Positions 36,094-44,193 of a stretch of 64,000 bases of DNA are shown piece after piece. The DNA lies in assembly GCF_900188455.1 (NCBI RefSeq), contig NZ_FZOL01000025.1, forward strand, positions 1-64,000, read 5' to 3'. Origin of the DNA: Pseudomonas japonica (GTDB lineage Bacteria > Pseudomonadota > Gammaproteobacteria > Pseudomonadales > Pseudomonadaceae). Within the stretch, counting starts at the first letter, position 1. Every line of letters begins with the position of its first letter. A program made the position numbers and the translations under genes. The notes under the pieces are model-generated. The model made no database searches. It was not told where the DNA came from and saw only the letters and a list, made by a program, of their open reading frames with translations.

Positions 36094-36897
36094 ATGGACA
36101 TGCCCGTCAACCGCTTCAAACAGCGCCTGCAGCAGGACCAGGCGCAGATCGGCCTGTGGCTCGGCCTGGCCGATGCCTACTGCGCGGAGCTGGCGGCCAA
36201 CGCCGGCTTCGACTGGCTGCTGATCGACGGCGAACACGCACCCAACGACCTGCGCGGCATGCTCGCCCAGCTGCAGGCCGTGGCGCCCTATGCCAGCGAG
36301 GCGATCATCCGCCCGGTGATCGGCGATACCGCGCTGATCAAGCAGATCCTCGACATCGGTGCGCAGACCTTGCTGGTACCGATGGTCGACACGGCCGAAC
36401 AGGCACGCCAACTGGTGCGCGCCGTGCACTATCCGCCGAAGGGCGTGCGCGGGGTGGGTAGCGCCCTGGCGCGGGCGTCGCGCTGGAACAGCATCCCGGG
36501 TTACCTGGATCACGCCGATGCACAGATGTGCCTGCTGGTGCAGATCGAGAACCTGGACGCGCTGGCGAACCTCGACGAGATCGTCGCGGTGGAGGGCGTC
36601 GACGGTGTGTTCATCGGGCCGGCGGACCTCAGCGCCTCCATGGGCCATCGCGGCAATCCGGGACACCCGGACGTGCAGGCGGCGATCGAGGACGCAATCC
36701 TGCGGATCAACAAGGCCGGCAAGGCCGCGGGGATTCTCAGCGCCGACGAGAAGCTGGCGCGGCGCTACATCGAGCTGGGGGCGAAGTTCGTTGCCGTCGG
36801 TGTCGATACCACGGTGCTGATGCGCGGGTTGCAGGGGTTGGCGGCGAAGTTCAAGGAAGGGTCGGTGGTTCAACCTGCCAGCGGCGGCGTCTATTGA
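36094..36897 (+). CDS. hpaI: 4-hydroxy-2-oxo-heptane-1,7-dioate aldolase
   Basis: The 267-residue class II pyruvate aldolase (HpcH/HpaI family) splits the last intermediate into pyruvate and succinic semialdehyde. Landmarks are IGLWLGLADAYCAELAANAG, FDWLLIDGEHAPND, the arginine/glutamate region LLVQIENLDAL and FIGPADLSASMGHRGNP. The ATG at 36094 is seven bases after AGGAG; a TTG two codons upstream is less likely. It ends the plus-strand hpa operon; a REPIN and convergent hpaR follow. Confidence 0.94.
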   Translation: MDMPVNRFKQRLQQDQAQIGLWLGLADAYCAELAANAGFDWLLIDGEHAPNDLRGMLAQLQAVAPYASEAIIRPVIGDTALIKQILDIGAQTLLVPMVDTAEQARQLVRAVHYPPKGVRGVGSALARASRWNSIPGYLDHADAQMCLLVQIENLDALANLDEIVAVEGVDGVFIGPADLSASMGHRGNPGHPDVQAAIEDAILRINKAGKAAGILSADEKLARRYIELGAKFVAVGVDTTVLMRGLQGLAAKFKEGSVVQPASGGVY

Positions 36898-36903
36898 TTT
36901 TTT

Positions 36904-37007
36904 GGGGCCGCTTTGCGGCCCTTCGCGGGCAAGCCACGCTCCTACGGCAGGATCGCGTGCTCCTCGTAGGAGCGTGGCTTGCCCGCGAAGGGCTGCAAAG
37001 CAGCCCC
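36904..37007. repeat. REPIN between hpaI and hpaR
   Basis: Two inverted copies of GCGGGCAAGCCACGCTCCTA face each other, with outer arms GGGGCCGC...GCAGCCCC. It separates the convergent hpaI and hpaR genes and probably acts as a bidirectional terminator. Confidence 0.9.
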
Positions 37008-37014
37008 AATCCAG

Positions 37015-37440
37015 TCACCGCCGAACCTGCTTCAACTCATCCAGCAACCCCAGCAACTGCTGCAACTTCTCTTCGCCGAACTGCCCCTGCAGTTTCTGGT
37101 AATTGGCCTCCATGCACTGGCTCATCGAGGCAAAACTCTCCTCGCCCTTCTCCGCCAGTTCCACCAGCACCCGACGCTGATCGGTCTCGGCCTTGCGCCG
37201 TTTCACCAGCCCGGCGGCCTCCATGCGCACCAGCACGCCAGTCATGCTCGGCTTGAGAATGCAGGCCTGCTCGGCCAGACGATAGATCTCCATCTCGCCC
37301 TGCTGGCGCAGAATGCGGATCACCCGCCACTGCTGTTCGGTCAGGCCGTGTTCGTTGAGAGAAGGTCGGAAGAAGCGCATGGCCGCTTCACGGGCTTGCA
37401 GAAGGGTCAGGGTCAAGGACTGACGAGGACGACTGGACAT
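37015..37440 (-). CDS. hpaR: MarR-family repressor of the hpa operon
   Basis: The 141-residue winged-helix regulator matches HpaR: QSLTLTLLQAREAAMRFFRPSL, GLTEQQWRVIRILRQQGEMEIYRLAEQACILKPSMTGVLVRMEAAGLVKRRK and the typical QRRVLVELAEKGEE wing follow-up. HpaR represses the hpaG operon until homoprotocatechuate pathway inducers bind. A GTTAA-N4-TTAAC operator lies 27 bases upstream of its own start and two boxes lie before hpaG1, so it is probably autoregulated. Confidence 0.92.
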   Translation of the reverse strand: MSSRPRQSLTLTLLQAREAAMRFFRPSLNEHGLTEQQWRVIRILRQQGEMEIYRLAEQACILKPSMTGVLVRMEAAGLVKRRKAETDQRRVLVELAEKGEESFASMSQCMEANYQKLQGQFGEEKLQQLLGLLDELKQVRR

Positions 37441-37463
37441 GAAAAATCAAGGTTCTCAGGCTG

Positions 37464-37483
37464 TTTGTTAATACTTTAACAAA
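37464..37483. promoter_or_regulatory. HpaR operator at the hpaR promoter
   Basis: TTTGTTAA-TACT-TTAACAAA is a perfect palindrome with 8-base arms and a 4-base spacer, 24 bases upstream of hpaR. Its GTTAA-N4-TTAAC core equals the box at 29481-29494 before hpaG1. Autorepression by HpaR is the natural reading. Confidence 0.75.
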
Positions 37484-37648
37484 AACCGTACCACGCAACA
37501 GTGCCGCAACGGCTCTGGCAACCCGGAACAAATGCCGCGGCACGGGCGATCAAGACTTCATTTCCGCCACAGGCCTTAATGGCGGCATGAGCAGCCCGCT
37601 TCGTGGCTGCCGTCGCGTCTTCATTCCATCGTTCAAGGAACCACTGCC

Positions 37649-38014
37649 ATGACCCTGATTGCAAGCCAGCAGAACATCCAGCTCAGCGACCTCGACGCCT
37701 GGGGCACCGTTGCCGACCTGGGTTCGGAGATTCTCGAAGGCGAAGTGCGCGCCTTCGGCAAGATGACCTTCGGCGCCCCGACCGACGCGGTCAGCAGCGC
37801 CTACTTCGGCGTCACCCAGGGCAAGTTCCGCATGGTCTACCCGTTCAACGAGCAGGCCGTGGTGGTGACTGGCGCCGTGCGCCTGACCGACGAAAGCACC
37901 GGCCAGGTGACCGAGTACAAGGTCGGTGACAGCTGGTTCGTGACCAAGGGCACGCCGGTGCTGTGGGAGATCCTCAGCGAGAGCTTCGTGAAGCATTACT
38001 TCGCGGTGGCCTGA
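37649..38014 (+). CDS. Cupin-domain protein (EutQ-like/DUF861 type)
   Basis: The 121-residue protein is a small single-domain cupin: VTQGKFRMVYPFNEQAVVVTGAVRLTDESTG and YKVGDSWFVTKGTPVLWEI are the two cupin motifs as found in the Cupin_3 family, with few metal-ligand histidines. Function of such proteins is usually unknown; some help catabolic enzymes or bind small ligands. It is divergent from hpaR by about 200 bases and followed by a REPIN. Start ATG 37649 follows AAGGAA. Confidence 0.78.
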   Translation: MTLIASQQNIQLSDLDAWGTVADLGSEILEGEVRAFGKMTFGAPTDAVSSAYFGVTQGKFRMVYPFNEQAVVVTGAVRLTDESTGQVTEYKVGDSWFVTKGTPVLWEILSESFVKHYFAVA

Positions 38015-38021
38015 GAATTTT

Positions 38022-38105
38022 GGGCCCGCGTTGCGGGCCTTCGCGGGCAAGCCACGCTCCTACGGTAGGAGCTGGCTTGCCTGCGAAGGCCCGCAACGCG
38101 GGCCC
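38022..38105. repeat. REPIN after the cupin gene
   Basis: GCGGGCAAGCCACGCTCCTA and the inverted GTAGGAGCTGGCTTGCCTGC are flanked by arms GGGCCCGC...GCGGGCCC. The inner spacer is nearly absent, so the pair is unusually compact (84 bases). It separates convergent cupin and TetR genes. Confidence 0.88.
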
Positions 38106-38111
38106 AAAAGC

Positions 38112-38690
38112 TCACACCGCCGCTTCCAGCGAAACCGCAAAGATCGTCCACATCGCCTTCAGGCGCCGCTCATACGCCGCCTGCCCCGCATAGATCAACT
38201 CCACCGTCAGGCTGTCGACCACCCCCAGGTAGGCATCGACGAACAGCTGCCGGCGCTCCGTGCCCAGCCGCGGAAACTGCTGCGCCAGCGCCTTGCCGAA
38301 AATCTCGCCCATCCGCGCCAGGTAGGCCTCGAACCCCGAGGAGATCATGCCGCGCAGATCCGCCGGCGGAAAGAACGCCGCGCGCAGCAGAAAACGCAGG
38401 TGCGCCGACTCCTGGAAACGCTCCGCCAGCCGCTGCCCGTACAGCGCCCCCGGCAAGCCGGTATCGGCGGCGAAACACGCTTCGACATGCAGGCGCTCGG
38501 CCTCGATGGCGCGCTCGAACACCGCCTCGAACAGATCCACCTTGCTGCTGAAATGCGCATACAGCGACGGCTTGCGCATGCCCACCGCCACCGCGATGTC
38601 GTTGAGCGAGGCGGCGTCGTAGCCGGATTCGGCGAACTGCTCGACCGCCACCACGCAAATCTTCTCCGCCGACGGCGACAGAACTCTCAT
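38112..38690 (-). CDS. TetR-family transcriptional regulator
   Basis: The 192-residue regulator has the N-terminal TetR helix-turn-helix (ICVVAVEQFAESGYDAASLNDIAVAVGMRKPSLYAHFSSKVDLF in parts) and an all-helical ligand domain (RLAERFQESAHLRFLLRAAFFPP). Start ATG 38690 has GGAGAAG upstream; longer in-frame starts are less likely. An inverted repeat at 38729-38746 upstream is a candidate operator. No obvious target gene is divergent, so it may regulate itself or a distant locus. Confidence 0.87.
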   Translation of the reverse strand: MRVLSPSAEKICVVAVEQFAESGYDAASLNDIAVAVGMRKPSLYAHFSSKVDLFEAVFERAIEAERLHVEACFAADTGLPGALYGQRLAERFQESAHLRFLLRAAFFPPADLRGMISSGFEAYLARMGEIFGKALAQQFPRLGTERRQLFVDAYLGVVDSLTVELIYAGQAAYERRLKAMWTIFAVSLEAAV

Positions 38691-38728
38691 GCAACGCTTC
38701 TCCAGATGTCGGCGGTGTCCAAGACACG

Positions 38729-38746
38729 CTACCGACCGATAGGTAG
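38729..38746. promoter_or_regulatory. Inverted repeat upstream of the tetR gene
   Basis: CTACC-GACCGATA-GGTAG has 5-base arms and an 8-base spacer and lies about 40 bases upstream of the TetR-family start. Such sites are usual TetR operators. Assignment is by position. Confidence 0.45.
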
Positions 38747-38814
38747 ACAATTTTCGCGAGACTAGGGGCAAGCCCCGACCGGGTCAAGCCATCACGCCAC
38801 GCCTATTGCTTTTC

Positions 38815-39774
38815 TCAGCTCAGGACCAGACCCGCGAGGCTGCTGCTGCGGAAGTCCTTGGGCGACTGCTCGAACTGCTTCTTGAACGAACGGCTGAAGT
38901 GCGCCGAATCGGTGAAACCCCACTTGTAGGCGATGGTGGTGATCGACTCGGTCTTGTGGATCGGGTTGGACAGATCATCGGCGCTGCGCTGCAGGCGGGC
39001 GCGCTGGATATAACGGCAGACACTGTCGCCCTGCTCCTCGAACAGGCGGTACAGATGACGCACCGAGATATTCAGGCGATTGGCCAGGCTGACCGGGGTC
39101 AGGCCGGGCTGGCCGAGGGATTCGTCGATGACCTTCTGCACGTAGCTGCGCAGGTCGGCGCCCTGCAACGACGCCGGCAGGCGCGCATCCTCCTCGCTGC
39201 CTTCGATGGCCGAGCCGAGCAGCGACAGAAAGGCACTGTGCAGCGCATCGCCCTCGGCCTGTTCGCCCTCGCCGGCGGCGGTCTCCTTGCACAACTGGTC
39301 CATCAGCAGATGGAGCATGCGCCCGCAGGCCTTGCTCTGGGAGATCTTGCCGAAGATCCGCTGGTCGCCGCCCAACTGGCGACAGACCTGGTCCCGCGAC
39401 AACGACAGCGAGGCGTGCTCGATCAGGCCGAACGGCATGATCTCGCAGGCCCCCACCGCGTCCATCAGCAGCATATCGCCGGGGGCCAGTTGCAGGCTGA
39501 CGCCGTTCTGGGTGATCTGGGAAAAACCGGTGCGCTGGCTGACCAGGAAGCAATGCTGATCGTTGTCGCGATCGGCCTTGAGGCCGTTGCGCCGGATCAC
39601 TCCGGCATTGGTGCGCAGGTTGGCCATGCCCAGGCCTCCCCGCGACCAGGTGGAAATCTCGCCGATGAACAGCGAGCGGTTGAACGCAAGTTCGGTTTCG
39701 AAATACCCGCAGGTTGCCTGCATCGCCGCGTTCCAGCGATCCAGGGCCGAGCCGGTAGCCGGATGGATACTCAT
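38815..39774 (-). CDS. feaR: AraC-family regulator FeaR
   Basis: The 319-residue protein has the AraC-binding-2 type N-terminal half (ETELAFNRSLFIGEISTWSRG; LVSQRTGFSQITQNG) and a C-terminal AraC domain (LANRLNISVRHLYRLFEEQGDSV, TTIAYKWGFTDSAHFSRSFKKQF). In E. coli FeaR activates the amine oxidase and aldehyde dehydrogenase for phenylethylamine and tyramine, which feed phenylacetate and 4-hydroxyphenylacetate breakdown. Placement beside the hpa cluster and an APC permease fits this. A GTTAA-CATG-TTATC near-match to the HpaR box lies at 39815-39828 upstream. Start ATG 39774 chosen by family N-terminus. Confidence 0.8.
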   Translation of the reverse strand: MSIHPATGSALDRWNAAMQATCGYFETELAFNRSLFIGEISTWSRGGLGMANLRTNAGVIRRNGLKADRDNDQHCFLVSQRTGFSQITQNGVSLQLAPGDMLLMDAVGACEIMPFGLIEHASLSLSRDQVCRQLGGDQRIFGKISQSKACGRMLHLLMDQLCKETAAGEGEQAEGDALHSAFLSLLGSAIEGSEEDARLPASLQGADLRSYVQKVIDESLGQPGLTPVSLANRLNISVRHLYRLFEEQGDSVCRYIQRARLQRSADDLSNPIHKTESITTIAYKWGFTDSAHFSRSFKKQFEQSPKDFRSSSLAGLVLS

Positions 39775-39901
39775 ACGTACCTCCACAGTGGCATCTTGTT
39801 TTTGTCGAGCAATAGTTAACATGTTATCTATATGCGCGCAACAATTCCGTAAGCACATGTGTGAAAGCATATTGAGTGCCAACCCGGCGAACACCCTCCC
39901 T

Positions 39902-40014
39902 GTAGGAGCGCGGCTTGCCCGCGAAAGGACCGCAAAGCGGTCCCGATCTGCATCGGTATCTGGGACCGCTTTGCGGTCCTTTCGCGGGCAAGCCACGCTC
40001 CTACGAGGGGGTTG
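39902..40014. repeat. REPIN between feaR and the DUF3156 gene
   Basis: GTAGGAGCGCGGCTTGCCCG on the left and CGGGCAAGCCACGCTCCTAC on the right, with complete inner arms GGACCGCAAAGCGGTCCC and GGGACCGCTTTGCGGTCC, make a full-length doublet. It ends three bases before the stop of the DUF3156 gene and can terminate that operon. Confidence 0.9.
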
Positions 40015-40017
40015 CGC

Positions 40018-40605
40018 CTAGAGGTCTTGCAGCAGTTTTTTCAGCCCGATCAAAGCAGTCAGCAACAACTCCCTCTGCTGCGAATCCAGGCGGATATAGC
40101 GGCGAAACGCGGGCATTCTGTTAACAACTTCACTACCGCCCATATGCTCCAGGAGCACCGTCCACTGCCCTTCGCCACGCTCCAGGCGCAGGCGCTTGAA
40201 GTCCAGGGGCATCAGCGCCTGGTACAGCGTGGCATCCTGCTCCAGGCGCTGGCGGACGCTCTCCAGCAATCCCGCCTCCCCACCCTTCTGCTTCCAACCC
40301 AGCCCGCTGCGACGAATCGCGCCAGTGTGGTGCAGTTCCAGGGTCGCACTGCCCTGCGAAGCAGCACTGCACTGCAGACGAAACTCGCAGACCACGATAT
40401 GCATCAACAGCTGCGATTCGGTGCGCTCGCGCACCTCGAACTCGACCCCATCGGCCAGGCTGAAGCGTGCCCGGCCGGGTTCCAGGACCTGGCCCCCGGC
40501 CAGACCCAGATTGCGCCGCAGGTATTCCAGGGTCACCCCCGGGCGGTAGCCCGAGGGTGCGCGATCAAACAGTCTTTGCCACAGGTTCGGCGTAGTGGTT
40601 GCCAT
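40018..40605 (-). CDS. DUF3156-family protein
   Basis: The 195-residue protein looks like the DUF3156 family seen beside amine permeases in pseudomonads: GYRPGVTLEYLRRNLGLAGG, FEVRERTESQLLMHIVVCEF, GWKQKGGEAGLLESVRQRLE and a C-terminal RRYIRLDSQQRELLLTAL. It has no signal or membrane segment. It overlaps the end of the APC permease by 41 bases, so the two are translationally coupled. The biochemical role is unknown; an accessory function for the permease's substrate is inference. Confidence 0.75.
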   Translation of the reverse strand: MATTTPNLWQRLFDRAPSGYRPGVTLEYLRRNLGLAGGQVLEPGRARFSLADGVEFEVRERTESQLLMHIVVCEFRLQCSAASQGSATLELHHTGAIRRSGLGWKQKGGEAGLLESVRQRLEQDATLYQALMPLDFKRLRLERGEGQWTVLLEHMGGSEVVNRMPAFRRYIRLDSQQRELLLTALIGLKKLLQDL

Positions 40606-42067
40606 GATGGACTCCAGGTTCGTTGGCGAACTCCTTGGCCAGGACTTCCTCGACCACCGCCGGCTTGAACGGGTTGACCCGCTGCACGACCAGCGTCCAG
40701 AACAGCGCGTAGGCCGCGGTACCGCCGAGCATCCAGGCGAACGGCACGTAGACGTCGGCGGGGTTCATGCCCGGCGGGGTGATGAACCACATGCCCAGCA
40801 GGATGCCGACGCTGGACAGCAGTTGCGGCAGCGGGAAGAACGGCGAGCGGTAGGCCCGCGGCAGGTCCGGACGACGGATGCGCAGGATCACCACCGACAG
40901 GGTCACCAGCAGGTAGGCGGTGCTCCAGGCGCAGACCGCGGCCAGTACCAGGTGCATGATGTTGTCGGTGTTGCCGCCCAGGTACAGGGCGTGCAGGCAC
41001 GGGATCAGCATGGCCACGAGGATGCACAGCAGCGGCGTCTTGTAGCGCGGGTGCAGGTAGGTGAAGACCTTCGGCAGCGCGCCGTCCACGGCCATGCCAT
41101 AGAGGATGCGCGGCACGCCGGCCATCAGGGTGTTGATGGTCGCGGCGCCGGCGAACAGGAAGCCGATACCCAGCCACAGCGGGCCGATGTCGCCCATCAC
41201 CTGCTCGGCGAATTTAGGAATGGCCATCGGCGTATCCAGCAGGTGTACGCCGCTGGCGGCGTCCAGCACCACGTTCTCGACCTGACGCTTCATCGCCGCG
41301 CCATAGATGAACATGCAACTGGCCACACCGAGCAGGCCGAGGGCCATGGCCCGCGGCATGGTCCGCGCCGAACGGCGCAGGTCCGGGGCCAGCGGGGTGA
41401 CGAATTCGCAGCCGACGAACATGAACATCGCCATGCCCACCAGGGACAGCACGGTGAGCAGGTCGGTGCCGACCATCGACTCACCGAACCAGCCGTCCAG
41501 TTGCACCGCCGGCGCGGCGATCAGGCCGAGCACGCCGAACACCATCAGGGTGGTCCACATGCCGAAGGTGAGGATGATCTCGGCCTTGCCGAAGACACTG
41601 ACGCCGAAGGCATTGAGGATGGCGAACACCACCACGAAACCGACGCCGAGCAGCCAGGAGCCGCCGGCGGATTCGGCCAGGGTGTTGAGGTGTTCGAAGT
41701 TCACCAGGGCCATCACTCCGGAGAGGATGGTTTCCGCCGTGCCGGCGAAGACATGCACGATCAGGTAGGCCGACAGGGTGCCGGTGATGGCGAAGAAGCG
41801 GCCCATGCCGCAGTTGATGTAGTCGTACACCGAGCCAGTGGTCGGCAGGATCGCCGCGGCTTCGGCGAAGGTGGTCGATTGCGCCAGCATCAACAGCACC
41901 GCGATCAGCATCGCCACGGCGAAGGCACTGCCGCCGATGCCGAAGCCCATGGTCGCGGTCAGGATGACAGGGCTGGCCATGATCAGGCCGATGGTACTGG
42001 CAAGGGCGGTGGGGAACCCGATCGTGCCCCGGTTCAGGTGCGCGCTGAGAGTGTCGTTGAGCGACAT
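40565..42067 (-). CDS. APC-family permease, probably for an aromatic or biogenic amine
   Basis: The 500-residue protein has twelve to thirteen hydrophobic segments with APC features: GFPTALASTIGLIMASPVILTA at the start, TTGSVYDYINCGMGRF, and FLFAGAATINTLMAGVPRILYGMA with PRYKTPLLCILVAML. It is of the amino acid/amine antiporter or symporter type. Linked to feaR and the DUF3156 gene, it probably carries tyramine, octopamine or phenylethylamine towards the 4-HPA route (inference). A REPIN ends the transcription unit. Confidence 0.84.
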   Translation of the reverse strand: MSLNDTLSAHLNRGTIGFPTALASTIGLIMASPVILTATMGFGIGGSAFAVAMLIAVLLMLAQSTTFAEAAAILPTTGSVYDYINCGMGRFFAITGTLSAYLIVHVFAGTAETILSGVMALVNFEHLNTLAESAGGSWLLGVGFVVVFAILNAFGVSVFGKAEIILTFGMWTTLMVFGVLGLIAAPAVQLDGWFGESMVGTDLLTVLSLVGMAMFMFVGCEFVTPLAPDLRRSARTMPRAMALGLLGVASCMFIYGAAMKRQVENVVLDAASGVHLLDTPMAIPKFAEQVMGDIGPLWLGIGFLFAGAATINTLMAGVPRILYGMAVDGALPKVFTYLHPRYKTPLLCILVAMLIPCLHALYLGGNTDNIMHLVLAAVCAWSTAYLLVTLSVVILRIRRPDLPRAYRSPFFPLPQLLSSVGILLGMWFITPPGMNPADVYVPFAWMLGGTAAYALFWTLVVQRVNPFKPAVVEEVLAKEFANEPGVHHGNHYAEPVAKTV

Positions 42068-42199
42068 GGTGAAGACCTCAAGTGCCGTTGTTATGGTTGT
42101 GCGTCACTGTGCGCCGCACTCCATGCCACGTCTTGCCCCTGGCTGCCGGGGATCTTGTTGCTGGCTGCCAGGGTGTCCATCCATGTCCCGCGTAGGAGC

Positions 42200-42697
42200 T
42201 CAGCCCTCGCCGTGCGCCTGCTGCTTCAGCTTCTCGGTATCCACCCGCACGAATACCGAATCCGCCACCACCGTCAGCACATCCCCGGCCCAGACCTCGC
42301 AGATCACCCGGCTCTTGCGCCCCACTTCACCCTCGACCCGAGCCTTGAGGGTCAGCTCCACGCCCATCGGCGTCGGTTTCAGGTAGGTCAGGCCGAGATG
42401 CCCGGTCACGCAATCGATACGCGGCAACGAGCCCGGCTCGCGCCCTTCGGCACGGTAGTGATAGGCCATTGCGGTCCAGTTGGAATGGCAATCCACCAGC
42501 ATCGCCAGCAGGCCGCCGTAGACCAGGCCGGGCCAGCCGCAGAAGGTGCTGTCGGGGGAATGGCTGCAGATGACGTGGATGCCGTCATCGGCCCAGTGGC
42601 TTTTCAGATGCAGACCGCTCGGGTGGGCCGAGCCGCAGCCGTAGCAGACGCCTTCGGGCGCTGCCTGGTCCTGAAGGGACACAGCGAGGGAGTTCAT
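42200..42697 (-). CDS. PaaI-family hotdog thioesterase
   Basis: The 165-residue protein begins with a Cys-rich CYGCGSAHPSGLHLK motif typical of a thioesterase subgroup with a GxGxxNxxGL-like substrate loop, then has FCGWPGLVYGGLLAMLVDCHSNW and the sheet GHLGLTYLKPTPMGVELTLKARV. It should hydrolyse acyl-CoA thioesters. It is 132 bases upstream of the APC permease start and may be cotranscribed with it, which is odd for a transport operon. Its substrate is unknown. Confidence 0.82.
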   Translation of the reverse strand: MNSLAVSLQDQAAPEGVCYGCGSAHPSGLHLKSHWADDGIHVICSHSPDSTFCGWPGLVYGGLLAMLVDCHSNWTAMAYHYRAEGREPGSLPRIDCVTGHLGLTYLKPTPMGVELTLKARVEGEVGRKSRVICEVWAGDVLTVVADSVFVRVDTEKLKQQAHGEG

Positions 42698-42879
42698 AGG
42701 ATTCCTTTTGTACTTTTGTAGGAAAGTTCAGATGTTAACGCCCCCGCCCATCCGATACCAAATCCGACCAAAGAACGAGTCCTGCTGTGCGGCATTCAGT
42801 CTCACATGGCTAGCGGCCATGAACGGAAGGAGTAAAGTAGCGGCCAGCAAGGCCCCACATCAGAACAAGGACTGCTGCG

Positions 42880-43284
42880 ATGATTGCTCAAGCTGCCAGC
42901 TGGCATTACGCCGATGATGGTTCCCCACGCCACGCCCCCTACACCGGTCTGTTCCTCGCCTGGAGCGCGACCCACGACCTGCTCAGCGGCGATTTCAAGG
43001 CCGACTACGACGCCGAGATCCAGGCCCTGGGCGAACGCCGCCTGACCCCCGCGCGCTTCTTCCAGCTGTGCTGCGACAGCCTGCTGGTGGACGAAGACCT
43101 CACCCGCCAGGGCAAGGCCTTCGCCGCTCACTACCTCGGCCAGCGCATACCGTCGCTGCCCGACGATCTCACCCAACTGCTCGGTGTCGTCGGCATCGAC
43201 GAGCCCGGCGCCAGCTGGGAGCACTACGACCTGCTGGCCCCACGCCTCGACCAACGGTTCGCCCAATGGCAGGCCGGGCAGTGA
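42880..43284 (+). CDS. Small conserved protein of unknown function
   Basis: The 134-residue soluble protein begins MIAQAASWHYADDGSPRHA and contains an acidic, Trp/Tyr-rich core (GLFLAWSATHDLLSG, ALGERRLTPARFFQLCCDS). Similar proteins are common, apparently immunity- or stress-linked, beside toxins in other genomes, but here no toxin gene is adjacent. The ATG at 42880 is preceded by an AAGGA-like site (AAGGACTGCTGCG). I cannot assign a function. Confidence 0.7.
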   Translation: MIAQAASWHYADDGSPRHAPYTGLFLAWSATHDLLSGDFKADYDAEIQALGERRLTPARFFQLCCDSLLVDEDLTRQGKAFAAHYLGQRIPSLPDDLTQLLGVVGIDEPGASWEHYDLLAPRLDQRFAQWQAGQ

Positions 43285-43314
43285 ACCCGAGGCGATAAAA
43301 ACGGTCTTTGCGCT

Positions 43315-43368
43315 GGTGGCTTGCTCAAGACGAGCCACCGGGGACGTCCAACGGTTATCCCCTTTTTT
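43315..43368 (+). terminator. Tandem hairpins with terminator
   Basis: A hairpin GGTGGCT/AGCCACC (43315-43339, 11-base loop) is followed at once by GGGGA/TCCCC (43340-43362) and a run of six T. The second is a standard rho-independent terminator for the upstream gene. The first may be a regulatory or sRNA hairpin, as both lie 31-84 bases past the upstream stop. Confidence 0.65.
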
Positions 43369-43431
43369 CATTGCGCTGACGGCAGGCATGCGGTCGGCGG
43401 TGTTCATTTTTTCTTCTCGGGGAAGATAACC

Positions 43432-44076
43432 ATGCGCCTGCTTCGCCCTCTCCGCGCACGCTCCGCCGTGCTTCCCGCGCTGTTCGCCAGCCTGTTCCTG
43501 CACACCCTCGCCCACGCCGAGGAACCTGCCAGCGACGAACGCTGGGTCAGCGATAGCCTCAGCACCTACGTGCGCAGCGGCCCCACCGACGGCCATCGCC
43601 TGGTCGGCACCCTGAAATCCGGGCAGAAGGTCAAGTTGCTGACCACCCAGGGCAACTACAGCCAGGTGCGCGGCGAATCCGGCGACACCGTGTGGATCGC
43701 CAGCAGCGACCTGCAGAGCGTCCCCGGCCAGGCCGAGCGCCTGCCGCAGTTGACCCAGCGTGTCACGCAACTGGAAGAACAGTTGAAGGGCATCGACGAC
43801 AGTTGGAAGACCCGGGTCCAGGGCATGCAGGAAACCCTCGATGCGCGCAAGAACCTGGTCGACGAACTGCAGGCGCGCAACCTGGCCCTCAATGAAGAGC
43901 TGAGCGAGGCCCAGTCACAGTTGCGCGACACACAGGCGCGTCTTGGTGACGAGAACAAGCAGGTGCTGATGCGCTACATGGTCTACGGCGGCGGTATCGC
44001 CGGGGCCGGTCTGCTGGTCGGGCTGATCCTTCCGGCCCTGACCCGCGGCCGCAAACGCAATAGCGGCTGGGCCTGA
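43432..44076 (+). CDS. SH3-domain, coiled-coil membrane protein (YgiM/TIGR04211 type)
   Basis: The 214-residue protein has a signal peptide (RSAVLPALFASLFLHTLAHA), a bacterial SH3 domain (DSLSTYVRSGPTDGHRLVGTLKSGQKVKLLTTQ, in pieces at residues 40-90), a coiled coil (LTQRVTQLEEQLKGIDD to SEAQSQLRDTQARL) and a C-terminal transmembrane helix (YMVYGGGIAGAGLLVGLIL). The same arrangement is found in E. coli YgiM. It probably sits in the inner membrane facing the periplasm. Role unknown. The start at 43432 lies after the terminator hairpins, with GGAAGATAA upstream. Confidence 0.86.
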   Translation: MRLLRPLRARSAVLPALFASLFLHTLAHAEEPASDERWVSDSLSTYVRSGPTDGHRLVGTLKSGQKVKLLTTQGNYSQVRGESGDTVWIASSDLQSVPGQAERLPQLTQRVTQLEEQLKGIDDSWKTRVQGMQETLDARKNLVDELQARNLALNEELSEAQSQLRDTQARLGDENKQVLMRYMVYGGGIAGAGLLVGLILPALTRGRKRNSGWA

Positions 44077-44084
44077 CGTCCATT

Positions 44085-44192
44085 GGGGCCGCTTTGCGGC
44101 CCTTCGCGAGCAAGCTCGCTCCCACAGTGGTTCGGTGCATGACGATCCATTGTGGGAGCGAGCTTGCTCGCGAAGGGCTGCAAAGCAGCCCC
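44085..44192. repeat. REPIN (GCGAGCAAGCTCGC type)
   Basis: GCGAGCAAGCTCGCTCCCAC is repeated inverted as GTGGGAGCGAGCTTGCTCGC, with outer arms GGGGCCGC...GCAGCCCC. This is a different REP subtype from GTAGGAGCGTGGCTTGCC. It lies between the SH3 gene and the LysR stop. Confidence 0.9.
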
Positions 44193-44193
44193 A

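Noticed and set aside
42880..43284. Toxin-immunity pair
   Set aside because: The small protein resembles proteins seen near toxins, but no toxin or secretion gene is beside it here.
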